DNA of 64,000 bases from Parelaphostrongylus tenuis (taxonomy: Eukaryota > Nematoda > Chromadorea > Rhabditida > Metastrongylidae), in NCBI GenBank assembly GCA_019055375.1, contig JAHQIW010000397.1:27210-91209 (forward strand), written 5' to 3'. Below, piece after piece: positions 1 to 13,540 of this stretch. The translations under genes and the position numbers were made by a program. Positions within the stretch are counted from its first letter, which is position 1, and each line of letters begins with the position of its first letter. Below the pieces are notes generated by a model. The model was not told the DNA's origin, did not search any database, and worked only from the letters and a program-made list of their open reading frames with translations.

Positions 1-512
1 CTTGAATAATACACTGCTTAGCCAGTGAATACAATAAGAAATCAAATTAGTTCAGAACAAAACCAGTTCTCAAAGCTATCTTATAAAATTGTAATGTTCT
101 ATGAAAAGTAGGTGTTAGCTAAGCGCCGAATAATAATGATGTCATACGACTCTTCAATAAAAACTACAGCTCCCTTCCTCTTCATTCTTCCCTTACACCT
201 CCTATTTTCCTGCTGCTCTTTCGCCTCATCCTCCTCTTTGCATCTTTTTACCTTTCTTTATGTGTTCTATTCTATCAGTCCCTTCTTCACAAAGCATTGA
301 AAACCGTATCACCACCCACAAGATCATGTGCTTTATTTGAAACAATTTCCATGGTGCAAAGAATAGTCTGACTCTGGAGTGAACGTACTTGTGTTTGAAA
401 CGAGACGAACAGTAGGAGGGAAAAAGGAATCTTAAAGAGGATTTGTTGAAATGATGAGAATGATTTCAATTAGCAACTGAAGAGAAGAAATAATTAAACG
501 TTCGAGCAAAGA

Positions 513-806
513 ATGATGCTAATAAAGCTATTTTTGTTTTTCATCATATCACTGCTTATTTTTGTGTTTTCCTTTGATGCAGTGCAAAAATATTCAAAAA
601 TTCAAAGAACAAAAGCAACTAGAGTAGTTGAAAGGAGTATGAAAGGTATTACGATAAAAATATCGTCAATAGACCAAGTTGAAGATTTAATCGAAGATAT
701 AGGACAAGTAGTTAAAATCGTTATTTGCCTAGAAACATTTCGAGAAATCGTTAATTGCAAACTGGCATTGGATTTCACTTTTGAGAAGCACTCATTTCTT
801 CTTTAA
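513..806 (+). CDS. Doubtful small ORF with signal-like N-terminus
   Basis: 97 codons starting MMLIKLFLFFIISLLIFVFS, a strongly hydrophobic segment, then a polar Ile/Val-rich region. AT-rich composition makes hydrophobic runs common by chance, and there is no domain or neighbour support. Confidence 0.15.
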   Translation: MMLIKLFLFFIISLLIFVFSFDAVQKYSKIQRTKATRVVERSMKGITIKISSIDQVEDLIEDIGQVVKIVICLETFREIVNCKLALDFTFEKHSFLL

Positions 807-1959
807 GCTTTTTATTTCAATTAAGCAACTTCTAAACTGATTGACAGCTAGTAAAATTTCAGTAGTTCTCGTCCGTACATCCTCATCTAAATACCTTTGA
901 TCGATGAAAAAAGCAATCAATTTGTGATTGCAATTTGCTTGGAATAATAAGGGTATGTTTGCTTGAGTTTCAATTTTTTATGCTTCGTTTCGACATAATG
1001 CTGCCTTACATCACTCACTTCAAATTCAAAACTTGACTTGAGAAAAAAATTCTGCTAGATTTTGACTTTATCCAGTGAACGGAAATAAAAATGACGAGAA
1101 TCTGAGATTAGAGAGTGCGAGAAGTATTCTTTCTGGTAAAGAAGATAAATGCTCAGAATAACATACTATCAGATTTCTGTAATTCGATTTCCCATAAACT
1201 TCGTTATGCGCTGCTTCGAGCTTACGTAAATAATAATAGCTGCATAATATCAATGTTGATGATAGTAATATTAACAATAATGATTTTGATTTATGAGGTC
1301 AGGAAAAAACGGTGATTAGAGAGGCTGTGGAGTAATACACTATTGTTCTTGCATGAAATTCTCTCAGTGCTCTAGCTTAAGGTGTACCTTTATGTCAGCC
1401 TAAGTTGTATTTGTGATATGGATGCCTTACAGCACTGAGTTCACCAGTAATAGGAAATGGGGAATCAAAAAATATTAAGAAGACAGCCTAGGAGATGGTG
1501 AAATTTGTCTACATATAATCTAAAGTGATTGGCCAATTCTGCTATTGTAATTCCTTTCCCATCGAATCAATCAAAGTTGCAAACAACTGTCCAGTTTTTT
1601 CGCTATGAGCTTTTCGAAGCTAATTCCAAGGTGTCGAATATTTGTTGCTTCGCATCACCAGTTTTATCACTATCATTGTACACGATGCACTGAGCACAGT
1701 TCCAAGGTATCCGCACAGTACACGCAAAAAACAAATTTTGAAGAGTTATCATCATTCTAAGCATAATGAGGCTTCATTAGGTTAATGATGGATCGAAACC
1801 TCATCAAAATATGCTTAATTCTGAAGAAGCACACAATGCGAACTCGAATAATGAGATCAGTAATACTCGTGATATCTATAGTTTTCACCGCATTTTCGCA
1901 GTGTTATAATGCTATCACATATTTCTAAGAGGATTAAATGGTCAACAAAAGTTCATCCT

Positions 1960-2045
1960 CAGACGGGAGTCGAACCTGCGTTTCATCCGTACGGGGGACG
2001 CCTGTACCACTACACCACCGAGGTACGTGTGCCCACCACTCATTC
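1960..2045 (-). repeat. tRNA-derived repeat, family S3
   Basis: The reverse complement reads CCTCGGTGGTGTAGTGGTACAGGCG...GCAGGTTCGACTCCCGTCTGAGG, the best preserved head of the family. Confidence 0.6.
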
Positions 2046-2049
2046 TTCA

Positions 2050-5000
2050 ATATTGAGATTAGTGTAATAGGTTTATCATAATGACACAAAGTGACTGGCT
2101 AACATGCACGCACTGCTCCTTATACCTATCCTCTAAATGCACAATGAGATTAGTATTTAATTAATATTCAATTTTTTCAGTAATCAGTTAAGAAACGACA
2201 AGCTGACTCTCAGAAATCATCGTATTATGTTTGGCCCAGCTTTTTTCTGTGTTCCAAAAAAAGGAAATTCCAGGCCAAAAGAAGACAAATCTCAAAATGT
2301 GAAATTTTAGGTTAGTTGATTAACTCATGCAGCAAAATCTCTGCACATGATCTTGAAATGGCCTGAACTGTGTGGACAGTAGTGCCCACATATTGTGGAA
2401 TGGATTTAGTCTAATGTCAGGACTAAACTTGCTGTGTTTGAAAAAGGTGTGGTGCACAAGTATATAGAGACTTTGAGCTCGTTTTCATTCAATAAAGATA
2501 ATCACTTATAATACTAATGATTATGTAATACTATCACTGCCGTTACTTGAGATATTTACACGTCTCGTACAAAGTGCAAGAATCGCTGCAGAATGGTTGA
2601 AACGCATACGGAACCTAATAATAAGCAAAGATAAACTATCACATAAAAGAAGTCAGAAAGAGAGGCAGGAATAATGTTTAAAAAGTCTTGAAAGACTAAA
2701 GGATTCAGCCAACGATACGAGGTAAACAGCGCTGTCATAATTATTTGCAGATATGAAGTGTCTTGAGCAAAAAATCCGCGAAAAGAGAGCAAAGAAAAAA
2801 AAACTACTCAAGCCATTGTTTGGGTTATGATTTATTCGTACGTCTGTTCTCATTGCGTGAGTAGTGCTCAATGTCACTTCGCAACGCCTTGTATTGTCTA
2901 TACAAAAACGATTCTCTCGACAACCGAATGCTATTCCCCTAACAAAAGCGACCTATCAGCTATAAATGAACTGACGGAAATTGTAAGGGTATCTGATATA
3001 ACATATATATAAGCACTTAAGGCTCTTGTGAAGACGCGCTATTGAATACTAACGGATGAAGAGAACGCTAAAGTTCTTAGACTCAAGAATATCAACAAGA
3101 GAAATTTTGAGCTGATTAGGGAGACTTACGCTGAGCCTCCGATTGTCGTCGACAAAGTGTGGAGTACGAAGTCCAAAACCGACTGTATACTTATCTCAAA
3201 AGGCATGAATTCGAACCGGGTAACGAACGCGGACTTCACAGATGAGGGACATCGATGAATTTCTTCTCAAATATTGCAATTATTCCTGTTTACATCTACT
3301 GTGTAGACTCTGACAATTTGCTCATACAATTCGTTCTTTCACATCCATTATCGACTTAAGCCTTCAGACTTTTTTGCTCGTGACTACGGTTACTGCTTGA
3401 AGAGGTTTGGTTTTGCTCATGTTTGTCTTCGACTTCTAGTCGAGTCTAATCAACCAGGAATGCTGAAATAAGCCAAAGCGCTCCAAAGTTTTTATAACAC
3501 ACATTTACTAGCTCTGGGTCGGAGGGAGCTTCTCAAACTATCTTGCTGTCATCTCCGCGATTGTGTGGTGATATAAGTCTTGAATGACGCGTAAAGGAAT
3601 CGATCCAAGGCCTTATGAACGGCATCACTACCAGAGCAATAGGATTGAATGTAATAGTCATGATTAAACAGAGTCAGTATAGATCAGACATTTAAGAGAG
3701 TCAAAAAACTCTTCTTTGATGACTTCAGGGTTCTACTGCATATTTGGTCATTAGGCAAGCACTTTAAGAAAAGCACTTATAAGATTGTTACATCTGAATA
3801 TTTCATCTAGCTGTGTCAGAAATAGGTTAGCAAATAAACTTATTTTCTTACGATTATTATCAATCTTGGAATAAAATAGAATAAACTTGTGTTACATGCT
3901 TTTTGCGATCGTTGATTATTTTTTTTTTATTTGTCGCAATAATGGGAGTACAGTAAACTGAAAGACGAAGTGGTGAATATTGAAAATCGTAATGACATTG
4001 GTGGGGAATGAATAGCACTAAGTCCATAGATACGTGAAATATTCCTGGTCATGAAGAAGCCTTCTTAAAATTGCTTGCTCCAATAAAAACGACATTCTTC
4101 ATATACATGAAAATACGCAGCTTTCGCTTTCAAGTTTCCGAAGAGAGAAAAAAGCGTTCCAAAAAGAACGGCAGTTTGTAGTGTAATTGAAAAAACTATG
4201 CTTATAAAAAAAACATTTGTTGGGTAAGAGTCCCGAAAATAAACGATCTTCCTCACTCGTAAAATTCGATGATAAGTATTAATGAGATAGGCATACTTGA
4301 AAACTCTTACTTTCTATGAAAGTATTGAGAAGAAGCATATTTACTCTGAAGAGAAGTTATTCTGCTTTCTTGGCGACCGAAAATGGGCACATAAATATCG
4401 TTTAATGCTGGTATTAAGCCTGGAAGGGCGAAACAGGCTCCTGCCTGAAACTTAACAAGTCCTTTACTAAATCTCATCACAGGCTCAAACATGTTATCAT
4501 GTATCAGATTTCATTGCAAACATAATCTCATCAGGTGACGAAAGCATTGTTGCTACTGCCCCGTGCATTACGTTCTAAGTAACAAACACTCCGATGAGTA
4601 CTGTAATCAACAAGTTATCGTGTATGAAACCTTTACATCGCTGTTAGTTTTTCTTTTCCATCGTCGAGCTGATTCGAGGTTAGTACAAAGCTTTTATTCG
4701 GCTAGCGACTCGGCGCCTTCACCTACTCCAGAGTCGCTTTGATCCGACTTGATCGTCCACAGCTTGTTATAACGATGAAAGTGATCGTAATCGCATACAG
4801 TAGATTTCATTGAAGAAAGAATTGCTTAGATAAAGTTTCCAAGTTCTCCTTTGCTTTTTAACGTGAGGCGGAAGTCGATCGTTTGTCGTCATCCAACATG
4901 ATACTTTTGGCGCCCAAAGCATTTTGTAACAATTCGTAGATTTTTTGTGGCGCATAGAGTTTCGAAACTTCGAAAAACCACTTTTATTGAACCTTAGATT

Positions 5001-5289
5001 AACCAGCACTTCAAATCAGCCAATCGACCAGCGGTCGCATTCTATTAAAGTGCAGCGTCGGGTGAAATTCTTTTTTCGTGCTATGCCACCTCCACTGGAT
5101 TCAGCTTTATATGACCACGACCACCCCACATCGTGTTAACGACTAACTGTGGCTATCAACTGGGATCAACACGGCAAAGGCGTCAGAATGTTAGCCGGAT
5201 AAGAGCCTTTATATCAACGTGGTGTCAGCTCAATCATTCTTGAATATAGGCTATGTTTAATACTGAAAATTACAGACTATATTTAACAC
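2050..5289. other. No supported gene
   Basis: Short ORFs only, all under about 80 codons, without recognisable domains. The segment 3050-3240 is slightly more GC-rich but could not be assigned. The same holds for 1-1950, apart from the doubtful ORF at 513. Confidence 0.6.
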
Positions 5290-5755
5290 TTTAACATTAT
5301 CAGACTCCGCACCCACCTTTTCGACTCGACAATTATCCTGCCCTTACGTATGCATTAGAAACCTGGTCGCTACGTAAGCAGGATGAAAGATCACTTGGCG
5401 TTATTGAAAGCGCAGTTGAAGGATCATGTTGGGAATATCCTGTGTCTCACTAATGAGAGAAAGGATCCAAAGTTCCAACCTACGTCAGCAATCGAAGATC
5501 AAAGACGCCGCTCTACACGCCAGGATATCGAAAATAAGGTTGGCTGAGCACGTGATGCGCTTCAACGAGAACAGATGGACGAGAGCCGTAGCCGACTGGA
5601 TTACTTGGGAGATCAAGCGTTCTACAGGAAAACCACCGACCCGATGGTCCAATTTCTTTACAAAAGGACTAGAAGAAAGTAGAGAAAAATGGAAGTGTTG
5701 CTAGTGCCCGCTCGAGTCACTCGACGATCAACGGAACGACAAGTGATACAGGTAA
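5290..5755 (+). pseudogene. Non-LTR retrotransposon, 3' end of reverse-transcriptase ORF
   Basis: Frames read TYALETWSLRKQDERSLGVI and then ISKIRLAEHVMRFNENRWTR with KRSTGKPPTRWSNFFTK. This is the C-terminal region of the endonuclease/reverse-transcriptase polyprotein seen widely in hookworm-like genomes. At least one frameshift occurs near 5425, and an internal deletion is visible relative to the 51.7-kb copy. The 3' tail CTCGAGT.ACTCGACGATCAACGG is shared with that copy. Confidence 0.85.
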
Positions 5756-6131
5756 TGTTTAACACTCAAAAATATAGACTATGTTCAAGAAAATTAACTG
5801 AATGTCCGTTTTCAAGACTTTGTCATTTTTTATTCATATACATTACATTACTTGACAAGTAGCTCAAACAATTTTTGATTGAACTGACACTAGTCATTGT
5901 TTCGTAGCGCAACGCCTTACGAGATTCTGCATATTTAAGGAAAAAGTGAATATCAAAAGACTGACTTTTGCTAAACGTCGTTATGAGTAATAGGAACTAC
6001 TTTCAAGCAATCCGTCTTCTTAAACTTCCAAAATTACTAAATTGTCGCCTTTTTGAAAGTCATCCATGCATAAGTTTTTGAAAAAGATAGTTTGTAAAGT
6101 GATTATCATGGTTATAACAAAGACATCTTTC

Positions 6132-6300
6132 TCCCTGTGGCGCAGTGTTTAGAGATGTACCGCAACACACAAGTGATCGATGGTTCGAGCTGTGTCCATG
6201 TCTCACATACTCTCCATTTTTCCACTGTCGTCGATCGGTGAATTGGCATCAGACTTAACTGGAAGATAGCTACACTGATTTTATACATCGCTAAGCCACG
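6132..6300 (+). repeat. tRNA-like head, probable family S1 fragment
   Basis: CTGTGGCGCAGTGTTTAGAGATGTACC and GATCGATGGTTCGAG resemble A and B boxes of the S1 head. The 3' body is too diverged to follow. Confidence 0.5.
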
Positions 6301-7776
6301 GTGAGTTATTGCAAAGGGCCAAATATACTTCCATTCACCTCAAACAATGCTGAATGAGGTCAATGCATGGTGCACCTCTCAAGAAAATTTGCACTCTTGG
6401 AGAGAGTGGCCAAAGCATTTCGTTGGATTTTCTATCATACGCTTATTGAAGCATGGATTTCGTATAAAAGAAATTGGGCTCTTTCTTAAGTTGCAAAACC
6501 CTGCCTGGAGAATGAACCGCCTTCTCGGGTGGTATTTCAATATCCGGGTACATCTTTCAGCCTCAACAGAGCGGTGAGACAATTCTAGAGATATTTCAAA
6601 TACCTACTGAGAAATTCAGCAATGAATAAGCGTAAAATTGTATGACATGAAATAGTTGGAGTAACTAAAGTGCTTGAACCTTTTAAAATGGAAAAAAACT
6701 GCGATAATTCTTTCGCTCTTTCTAAGTTTTGTAATTTCTTGAGAATTTTTTTCTCAAGATGCAATATTTTGAGACAGAAATTCATGACTATTTTGAAAGC
6801 GTTGGTAATGCTCATGCTGATGGTATTGAAGAAAATTATTCAAGCTTTTATAGCAAGAGAGTGAAATACTTATCTCCTTAAAAAAACAAAGTATCAGTCA
6901 ATGAGAAGACGACGAGGGAAGTAACGCGCGTTTTCTAAATCTTTAGTTGAACGTCTTTTCTCTCTCTATGCACATTTTTCTGAGAAATGTAAGATTCAAT
7001 AATCGTTGCTAAATTGTTTCATCTATTTTTTCATTCAGTTGGCAAAAAATGAGTTGCAATATCATTCATGATATTAGGAATGATTTGATTGTACTATCGC
7101 TATGTTTTCGCACTAAAGGAGGTAGGTGGAGCTCCTGTTTACTGTAACGAAACTTTCCTAAAATGGATTTTTGATGATTTTTTTGAATTTTCAATGAGTT
7201 TGATGAGCAGCTCAAATGGCACTACTAGAAAAGCCAATAACAAAATGGGCGAGTTATTCAAGAACAGCACCACGGCATTATTTACGTTGATTAATTTGCT
7301 GCAAGCAACGAATGTGACAGGTAGATAATTCAAGATCTCCTCTTTTCTACGGTGAACTTCTGGAAATTAGATGTAAAGAATGAAGCAGAGATGCCTTCAG
7401 TAGCCAAAATTTTGGCTGAAACTATTTCAACTTTTTTTTTGATGTTGTGACTGCGTGAAAACTTTTCTTTTCATTGAGGAGCCAACGCGAAGTTGGTGAA
7501 AGAATTTCTGTGAATAAAGATAAAAAAAAGTCACACGTAAATTGATTCTTCATACCAAAATTGATAAAAGCCTATTTGCAAAAGTCTTATCTATTTGTAC
7601 AATGTGGATTTATGGAACGTGAAAAGTGAAATAGTTGAGATTACTTGAGCCCATGACGTGACAACTTCATCTACCTTTCACTTTGAGATTAGTGAATTTT
7701 GTTTTCCGATTCATTCTAAAAAAAAATAAGTAATAAACTGATGAAAGATGGTGAAAAAATGAGTGGTGGAGCAAAT

Positions 7777-7870
7777 GTACCATAGTGGTGTAGTGGTAGA
7801 ACGCGTCCGCGCGTGGATAGAACACGGGTTCGACTCTCGTCCGAGCCGTATTTTGCTCCCACTCAATTCT
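7777..7870 (+). repeat. tRNA-derived repeat, family S3 (tRNA-Gly-like head)
   Basis: CATAGTGGTGTAGTGGTAGAACGCG and CACGGGTTCGACTCTCGTCCGAG resemble a tRNA-Gly/Asp A and B box, with the tail TTTTGCTCCCACTCAATTCT. The acceptor stem does not close properly, so not called as a tRNA. Confidence 0.6.
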
Positions 7871-8984
7871 CTTAGAAATTTATGAAACGTCATAACATTG
7901 GGAAAATTGCAGCAAACTACTAGAAATTTCGAATATTGAAAGATGACAAACAGCAAGACTAATTTGAACAGCAGTTAGATGATTCAAGTTGCCCAGCCAG
8001 TCGTTCTACTTGTATACTTGCATATTTGTTTCTATTAGTTTATTTACTTAATCACTTGTTTAGTACTTAAAAATTTCATATTTTCTTACATGTCAAGATT
8101 TTTTGCCGTTGAGTAGCGAGAACATCAGACAAATGACAGAATAGGCGCTGGAGATCTCAATAGAAGTATATTCAAATAGCTTTAGCAATAATCCTTGATT
8201 ATCATAAGTTGTCAACTTGCATAAAACAGAACCAGGTGTAGCTGCTATTGCGCTTTTTTCTTTGTGTAAATCGTCCGGTGTGCCAAAAAGCGGATATTTT
8301 TGCCCGCAATTCTACTCGAATAGTTCACTTTCATTGGTGATTGAACGTTTAAAATAAAATTATCACAAACCGACGGGAAAAATACTGTGAATGATGTTTG
8401 TAGAAAAATATCACTGGTCACACATTAGACCAAAAGTTTCTCAAAATTGTGTTTTACTCTTCCCACCACCAATTTCTTATCATGGGAAATATCCGTTGCA
8501 ATTTTCACCTTTATTGATGAATCTGTGCCCAAATAAGTCAAAATAATCCAGAACTATAAGATATTATGCAAGATTCGTTCTTCACATCGACTAGTGAGTT
8601 ATGAATACTACGCAAGAGATTTGAAAGATATAGTTTCGAATTTAAAGTTACATCGTGAGATAATTTGCAACTTTCTTTCACATCATTTATTTAGTTACTG
8701 GCCACTATGACACTTTTGACACTTTATCGATCTATTTCCGAGTATTTTCTTCCATTGTGCGCATCCCACTATTTCTGACATTCAACTCGTCGACTTCTTG
8801 AACCTTATAGAATATGGGCTGAGCGAGTTTTCTTGCAGTCGCAAGTAATACCTGGCTGTGGCGTTCCAAAAGGCGTTATTGCGAACTATCGGGAAGCAGG
8901 AGGGTAAAGCTCGACTCCACGGGCGCAGTGACGAGCATCACAACCACTCGGCCACGGCTCCTGTTGCTGCTATCATTAAAGAAA

Positions 8985-10865
8985 TTGGTACTCTTTCCGT
9001 TATCTTGATCTTGCTTGAGGGTTCTGATAAAAACGCGTTTTTTTGCTTCGCGGAACGTTTTGGTAGACTCTCGATAGCTGAAATCAAAAGAGTTCAAATG
9101 GTATAATTTATTTCTCAAACGTTTCGTTTTTCACGCTTTAACAGCAGAAATTTTGTTTCATATATCAGCATTTCTCGCCAGATGGAACCTTCTGCTCACA
9201 TTTTAAGTCTTTATACAGAGCAAATCTTACCGATTTCAACTGTGTATATGATTAGTGGAAGGGACTTTTTGCAGCTCTGTAACGCTCAAAAGAAGATCGA
9301 GTTCCACACATCCGATTTATTGCTTTTATCCGCATCTCTTCGAAAATAAACGTGTTCTTAACCTTTTCAAGTGGAGAATTTAGTGGTGAGCAAAAACACG
9401 GCCCCAGGCGGGGACTGAACCGTTTCGTCCATATCGGGGACGCGTGCTACTACCATATCTGACATCATAACACTGCGAAAAAAGCAGTAAAAATACTAGG
9501 ATTTCGGGAATCACATCTTTCCAAGTGAATGTAGCACGACTGATAGCACAAATCTAGACGGTTTGAACAACATACTTGCGTTCTGAAGAAAACCGTTTAA
9601 TGCCCTGTCATAGCCAAAACAAAGTTATACTTCACACTTATGGCGTTTCGGCGCATCTTTCTTCAAACAAAGCACTTTGCAATATTCGATAGTCTGAACT
9701 CTGCCGATTCCAGTTATATATCTGGTTCTTTGAAAGACTTCTTAGTAAGCTGTTGAAGCCAAAGGACTATTAGATGTCGCGCATTGCGACAATGGCACCA
9801 GGCCACCACGCATTACCTGTATGTGGGTGGAATTTTGCAACATAGGCCCCAGGCCAACGCACATTGAGTAAGTCATTGCAGGTCAACCGCCTTTAGACAG
9901 TTTTCTACTTCTCGTGAAATTCACTTAATCATGAGCATTGTTGCCTCGCCAATCACCGAAAAAGAAGCTGGAGTGCTCTTACAAACATGCGTCGTGTTGC
10001 AGTTTAAACGTCTATGAAAGAAAGGACATCGAATGAAGCTTCAGTTTTCTTCACAATTTGTTTGGCAATGTTACAAGCATAGGTGTCACAATAGGGTCAA
10101 TATTTGAATCCAAAATTGGTTCGAGAACACTCATCTTCCCTTCATTACTGCTCCGTTCCTTTCTAAATTGGAGTGAAGAGTCAACGCCGCCTAAATAGTG
10201 AAAGTAAATTATCGGCATGAACAACAGCTCAAAAGTGAACCACAGAACAGTCCTGGACTGGAATAGCTACTTTTTCAAATTGCTCTCGAGTGCAGTAAAA
10301 GTTTTCTGATCTCGTGAAAGTGATCTTTAGTTTAGTGTGAGTTTGACAATCTTTGAAACAGAATAAATTTTTTTTTTCAGAAAATTTTTTTCTCTAAAGG
10401 ATAATCCATAATCGTGTAGAGAAGATTTCGAATTGTCAGAAGCACTTGTGACTTTCTCAAAAAAATTCACATGCGACTAGTGCCGTGGATTGATATAATC
10501 TAGTATACACACCCTAGCAGACAACTGGTCAGCGAGTGCGAAACCTAATATTCTTTCGACTATTAGGCGCTCTAAAAAGTCTGTTCTAAGAAAGAATCAA
10601 ATATATCGTCAAAGTTACCAAGATTTGCTTTATTAAATGATTAGAGTTTGGTCATAAAAAAACTTCTGTTTTGCAAGAAATTCATCAATCAAAAGAAGAC
10701 TTTATCTCAAGTCTTACAGTGCTAAAAACAAGTCATTTAAAAGAATATGCCGTTCATATTCATTTAATTTGAGCTGTTGAATGATTAGCGAAGCGTTTCA
10801 GAAGCGAAATATACGTTTTTACCGAAGACCTCAATGAGGGTCGAGATAACGGAAAAGTATCACAA
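8985..10865. repeat. Related foldback-type repeats
   Basis: 8998-9180 matches the left arm of the 48.7-kb element (TAAAAACG..TTTTTTGCTTC...CGATAGCT.AAATC). 10500-10865 matches its spacer and right arm, ending GAAGCGAAATATACGTTTTTACCGAAG. The two sides are inverted relative to each other, so this may be one large diverged foldback insertion. A tRNA-like repeat (9395-9460) lies between them. Confidence 0.55.
9375..9460 (-). repeat. tRNA-derived repeat, family S3
   Basis: The reverse complement has GATATGGTAGTAGCACGCGTCCCCG, GGTTCAGTCCCCGCCTGGG and the tail GTTTTTGCTCACCACTAAATTCT. Confidence 0.5.
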
Positions 10866-12539
10866 AATTCAATTGACTAATCATCTGACTGTCAGTTGAG
10901 TGCCCATAAGAGAAATCAGCACTATAAAGATACAGTCAAAGGATACAAGCTTTCCTCCAAATTACGGAGCGTTTCCGTGTAAATTGACTAGCCGACAAAT
11001 GTTTAGCAAACTTGTCAGGGAGAACAAAAAACACTAGTTGATATATTGGTACGCCGCACTCAACGATGGTTTGAAGCAGATATGTGTCTAACTACCTTCG
11101 CAAACGTATGGATGGAGTGGAATGCGCAAGGTATCGTCAAAGGACTGGATAATGATGAACGTCATATGCTTCACCCTCTACTTTGTGACTTTTGTTGAAA
11201 CGCCCAGATATACCAACGATATTTTACTTACACAGACATCTCTAACGAAATTAAGCTCATGACGTGGTCTTAGTTACTGAATTAGGATGAAAAAAGAAAA
11301 GCTTTTCTAAAATGAATCCAAACAGAAAAATTTTAATAGAATAAGTGAGACTAGGCTATATATGACACGGAGGACACGTTGATATGTTCGTGAATTGGTT
11401 TGGCAGTAGGAACCAAGATAATTGTCACACGATAGCGGTCATTATCCACACCATAGAATTCCTAGTTGCGCGGGACATCTAACACTCACTAATTTTAGTT
11501 TTATAGTGAATACAACTAGCCAGTGATCCAAGAAACAGGCAAGATGAGTTTACTACTCAATACAACCAGAGATTTTATCATAATGAGAAAAAGAGAAGCT
11601 GACAAGGGAGAGTTGTCCTACAACTAATGGTGTATAACGGAGAAAGTCATTCGTAATAGTTGAATGTGCATTCCTTTGATTTCCTGACAAGTAGATACAA
11701 GATTTAGTAGTGAAGTTTACTCATTAGATTTCAGTTTAAAAAACTAGCTGACGATCCTTGCGATTTCGACTTCTTCAGAGTCTGGAGGGGTCAGATCTAC
11801 TCGCAGTGTAATCAGACAAGTGATTTTGTAACCTCGGTATAAAGAAGCAAAGTTTTAGTTGACACAGTCAGTAGTTTTTTTAGGGAACATCCACCTTTTT
11901 GTTGATTTCAAGTAGATTAATTGTCCATCGAAGACAAGACGCACAGAATCCTGTATAGAGTGTACAGCACGAATATTCTGGGCTAGGTCAAAAGAATTGG
12001 CTTGAGGTCTGTTGTGAAGGTAAGCTTTGAATTACGAGATCATGAAAAATAATATTTCGATTGATTCGTTGTATCTATACAAAGCGCTTCAAGATTTTTT
12101 TCCTCTGATGTTCCAAAAATCTTTGCAGGGATCCCATTTCTAACATACAAGTTGGTCTATTATGCTTTTGTTCTCTGTGTTTGTCTAGTAATTTTTTTCT
12201 GTAAGTTTTTCAACCGTGTACTCGTTTGTACAGATGCAAAGTGCTCTACCCTTTACGCCAGTTTAATCGTCTCAGCATAGCTTACAATGAATTAATATAG
12301 CGCACGTGCCTCAGTGATCACCATCTTTATCATCGCAGCAGAATATGTACTTTTTCGCTTCGCAAAAATGGTCATATATTCAGCTATAGACCAGCTGGCG
12401 CCTTAGAGTGTTTGGGCATATTTCAACTACTGCGTCTTATTGTCTAAACTTGCCCTTTACAAGAAGCGCTCAGTACCTGCACTTACTTCTTTGGAAACAT
12501 ACGGCAGAAAAGCGGTATGACATAGTTGCCGCACCTATC

Positions 12540-13540
12540 GTTTGAGAATGTCAAATTTTTGGTACTTTTCCGTTATCTAGGATCCATTTCAACTTTTTGT
12601 AAAAACGTATTTCTTTTTCAATGTCCAAATAGCTATTCAATAGTTCAAAGCAAAAGATTTTTAATGACGTATTTTTATCTTCAAAAGGCCTTTTTATTGC
12701 GCTGAAAGAGTGAATTCAACGCTGATCAAGGCATCCCCTTTGAAGTTTTGATAATTATTTGACAAATCAGATCCTAAGGATTTCAATGATTCATTTGGTT
12801 CTGAACATCGGCTTAATATCACGCTCTAACAACCAAAAGAAGATTGGGCTTTCACAAAACTAGAGAAGAAGCATCAAGTACGAAACCCAATTTTCTCCCG
12901 GTTTTTATGAAGCACTAAGAAGTCCGTTCAAGAAAGCAGATAAATTATTGGAATTTTTGAGATTTCAAGCTATCGTTTGGTTTTTCAAAACCTCAAGAAA
13001 GAGGCCTTGGTCATCGAGAAGTCTTCGAATGAGTAACAAATTATTATTTTTGCTCTTTCAGCACATTACCAGGACCATTTTGAAAGTGAAATAAGCCACT
13101 CAGATTCCTTTGATTTAAGCTATCGATTGATTACTTAAATATCACAAACGATCAAAATTAAGTCTTCCCAACGGATCGAAGTGAAGAGAGGATAGTTGAA
13201 GTGATCCATTTTTAAGAAACCCATCTTCTTTTAGCCGCTATAGCGTAATACCAAGTTCTTTATAAGGCCAAACAGATCATTGGAGTTTCTGAGATCTAAT
13301 CTATCGAATGGTTACCAAAACTCCGAATGAAAAGCTTTGATCAGCGAGGAATCCCTTAATGAGAAAAAAAACTTTTATTTTTGCCCTCTCAGCACAATAA
13401 AAAGGTTCTTTTATGGTGAGATAAATCATTTAAATTTTGTTTGATTTGTGTTATCGAACAATTATTTAAACATTGAAAAAGACCAAGAAATACGTTTTTA
13501 GAAGGGGTCGAATAGGCGCTTAGATAACGGAAAAGTGCCC
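12540..13540. repeat. Inverted and direct repeat block ending in a Kpn-like ATAACGGAAAAGT motif
   Basis: 12555-12730 is an inverted copy of about 13370-13535 (outer ends ACTTTTCCGTTATCT and AGATAACGGAAAAGT). In addition, 12960-13140 is repeated directly at about 13290-13470 (GAGATCTAATCTATCGAATGG, GCGAGGAATC.CTTAATGAG, CTCTCAGCACA). The motif ATAACGGAAAAG recurs at 10848. No coding capacity was seen. Probably a non-autonomous DNA transposon family. Confidence 0.6.

Noticed and set aside
7777..7850. Possible tRNA-Gly or tRNA-Asp
   Set aside because: The boxes are good but the acceptor stem does not close, and it shares a tail with other family S3 copies.
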